Source of the DNA: Kribbella jejuensis
GTDB taxonomy: Bacteria > Actinomycetota > Actinomycetes > Propionibacteriales > Kribbellaceae
Reading direction: 5' to 3'
Length of the DNA: 64,000 nt
Assembly: GCF_006715085.1 (NCBI RefSeq)
Contig: NZ_VFMM01000001.1
Coordinates: forward strand, 1,674,001-1,738,000
Shown: piece by piece, positions 62,288 through 64,000 of the stretch
Numbering within the stretch: the first letter of the stretch is position 1
How the letters are laid out: each line of letters begins with the position of its first letter
Notes under the pieces: model-generated
The model's input: the letters and a program-made list of their open reading frames with translations, nothing else
Database searches by the model: none
What the model was told of the DNA's origin: nothing
Made by a program: the position numbers and the translations under genes

Positions 62288-64000
<1,713 letters not shown>

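Overview
The window is high-GC DNA from a soil-type actinomycete. GTG starts, 4-bp ATGA gene overlaps, Tat/lipobox solute-binding proteins and a monomeric NADP-isocitrate dehydrogenase all fit. The core block tatD-rpfB-rsmA-ispE, with metG and the divergent pmt/rsmI pair, matches the order I recall in mycobacteria. Nocardioidaceae/Kribbellaceae is my best guess for the family. There is one tRNA (Gln, UUG), no rRNA, no CRISPR array, and no integrase or transposase. Genes at both edges are cut: a hypothetical protein at the left, katG at the right.

Region 1-5 kb is accessory: small membrane proteins, a degraded chimeric duplicate of one gene pair, a K+ channel-like gene with a frameshifted tail, and GC-rich repeats ahead of the tRNA. 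At 5-14 kb lie a fatty-acid desaturase with a tandem palindromic operator and a TetR gene, a NarL-type two-component system followed by a MacB/FtsX-type ABC transporter, and a trans-aconitate methyltransferase/glyoxalase pair facing a MarR gene across two matching palindromes.

Region 14-24.5 kb carries an ABC-F ATPase, a fructosamine-kinase-like gene, an Otr(A)/TetM-type ribosome-protection factor with a possible leader ORF, a toxin-antitoxin pair, and the conserved ispE-rsmA-rpfB-nitroreductase-tatD group. At 24.5-33.7 kb an accessory insert separates tatD from metG: an AbiEi-N/DUF559 protein, an SRPBCC protein, and an AraC regulator divergent from a GH36 alpha-galactosidase, sugar ABC transporter and phytanoyl-CoA dioxygenase operon. 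Region 33.7-39.8 kb holds metG, a toxin-antitoxin pair translationally coupled to rsmI, pmt, a GNAT and a DUF1707 protein.

Region 39.8-51.3 kb is a metal-homeostasis island and the most interesting part. A seven-gene operon reads leftward from about 47.75 kb: a Ni/peptide-type solute-binding protein, two permeases, a fused double ATPase, an SbnA/cysteine-synthase-like PLP enzyme, a DUF4213/DUF364 'heavy-metal chelation' protein and an MFS exporter. A 15-bp 7-1-7 inverted repeat resembling an actinobacterial Zur box sits over its -35 region. I read this as a zinc-responsive system that makes, exports and re-imports a small amino-acid-derived metallophore. Upstream lies a copper operon (membrane protein, YcnI, CopC, CopD, MarR).

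Region 51.3-64 kb carries a ROK kinase, a pentapeptide-repeat protein, icd, a secreted phosphatase, a short prolyl-tRNA synthetase, a GAF/LuxR regulator, guaB1, a RelE-like toxin with a tandem-domain antitoxin, and katG.
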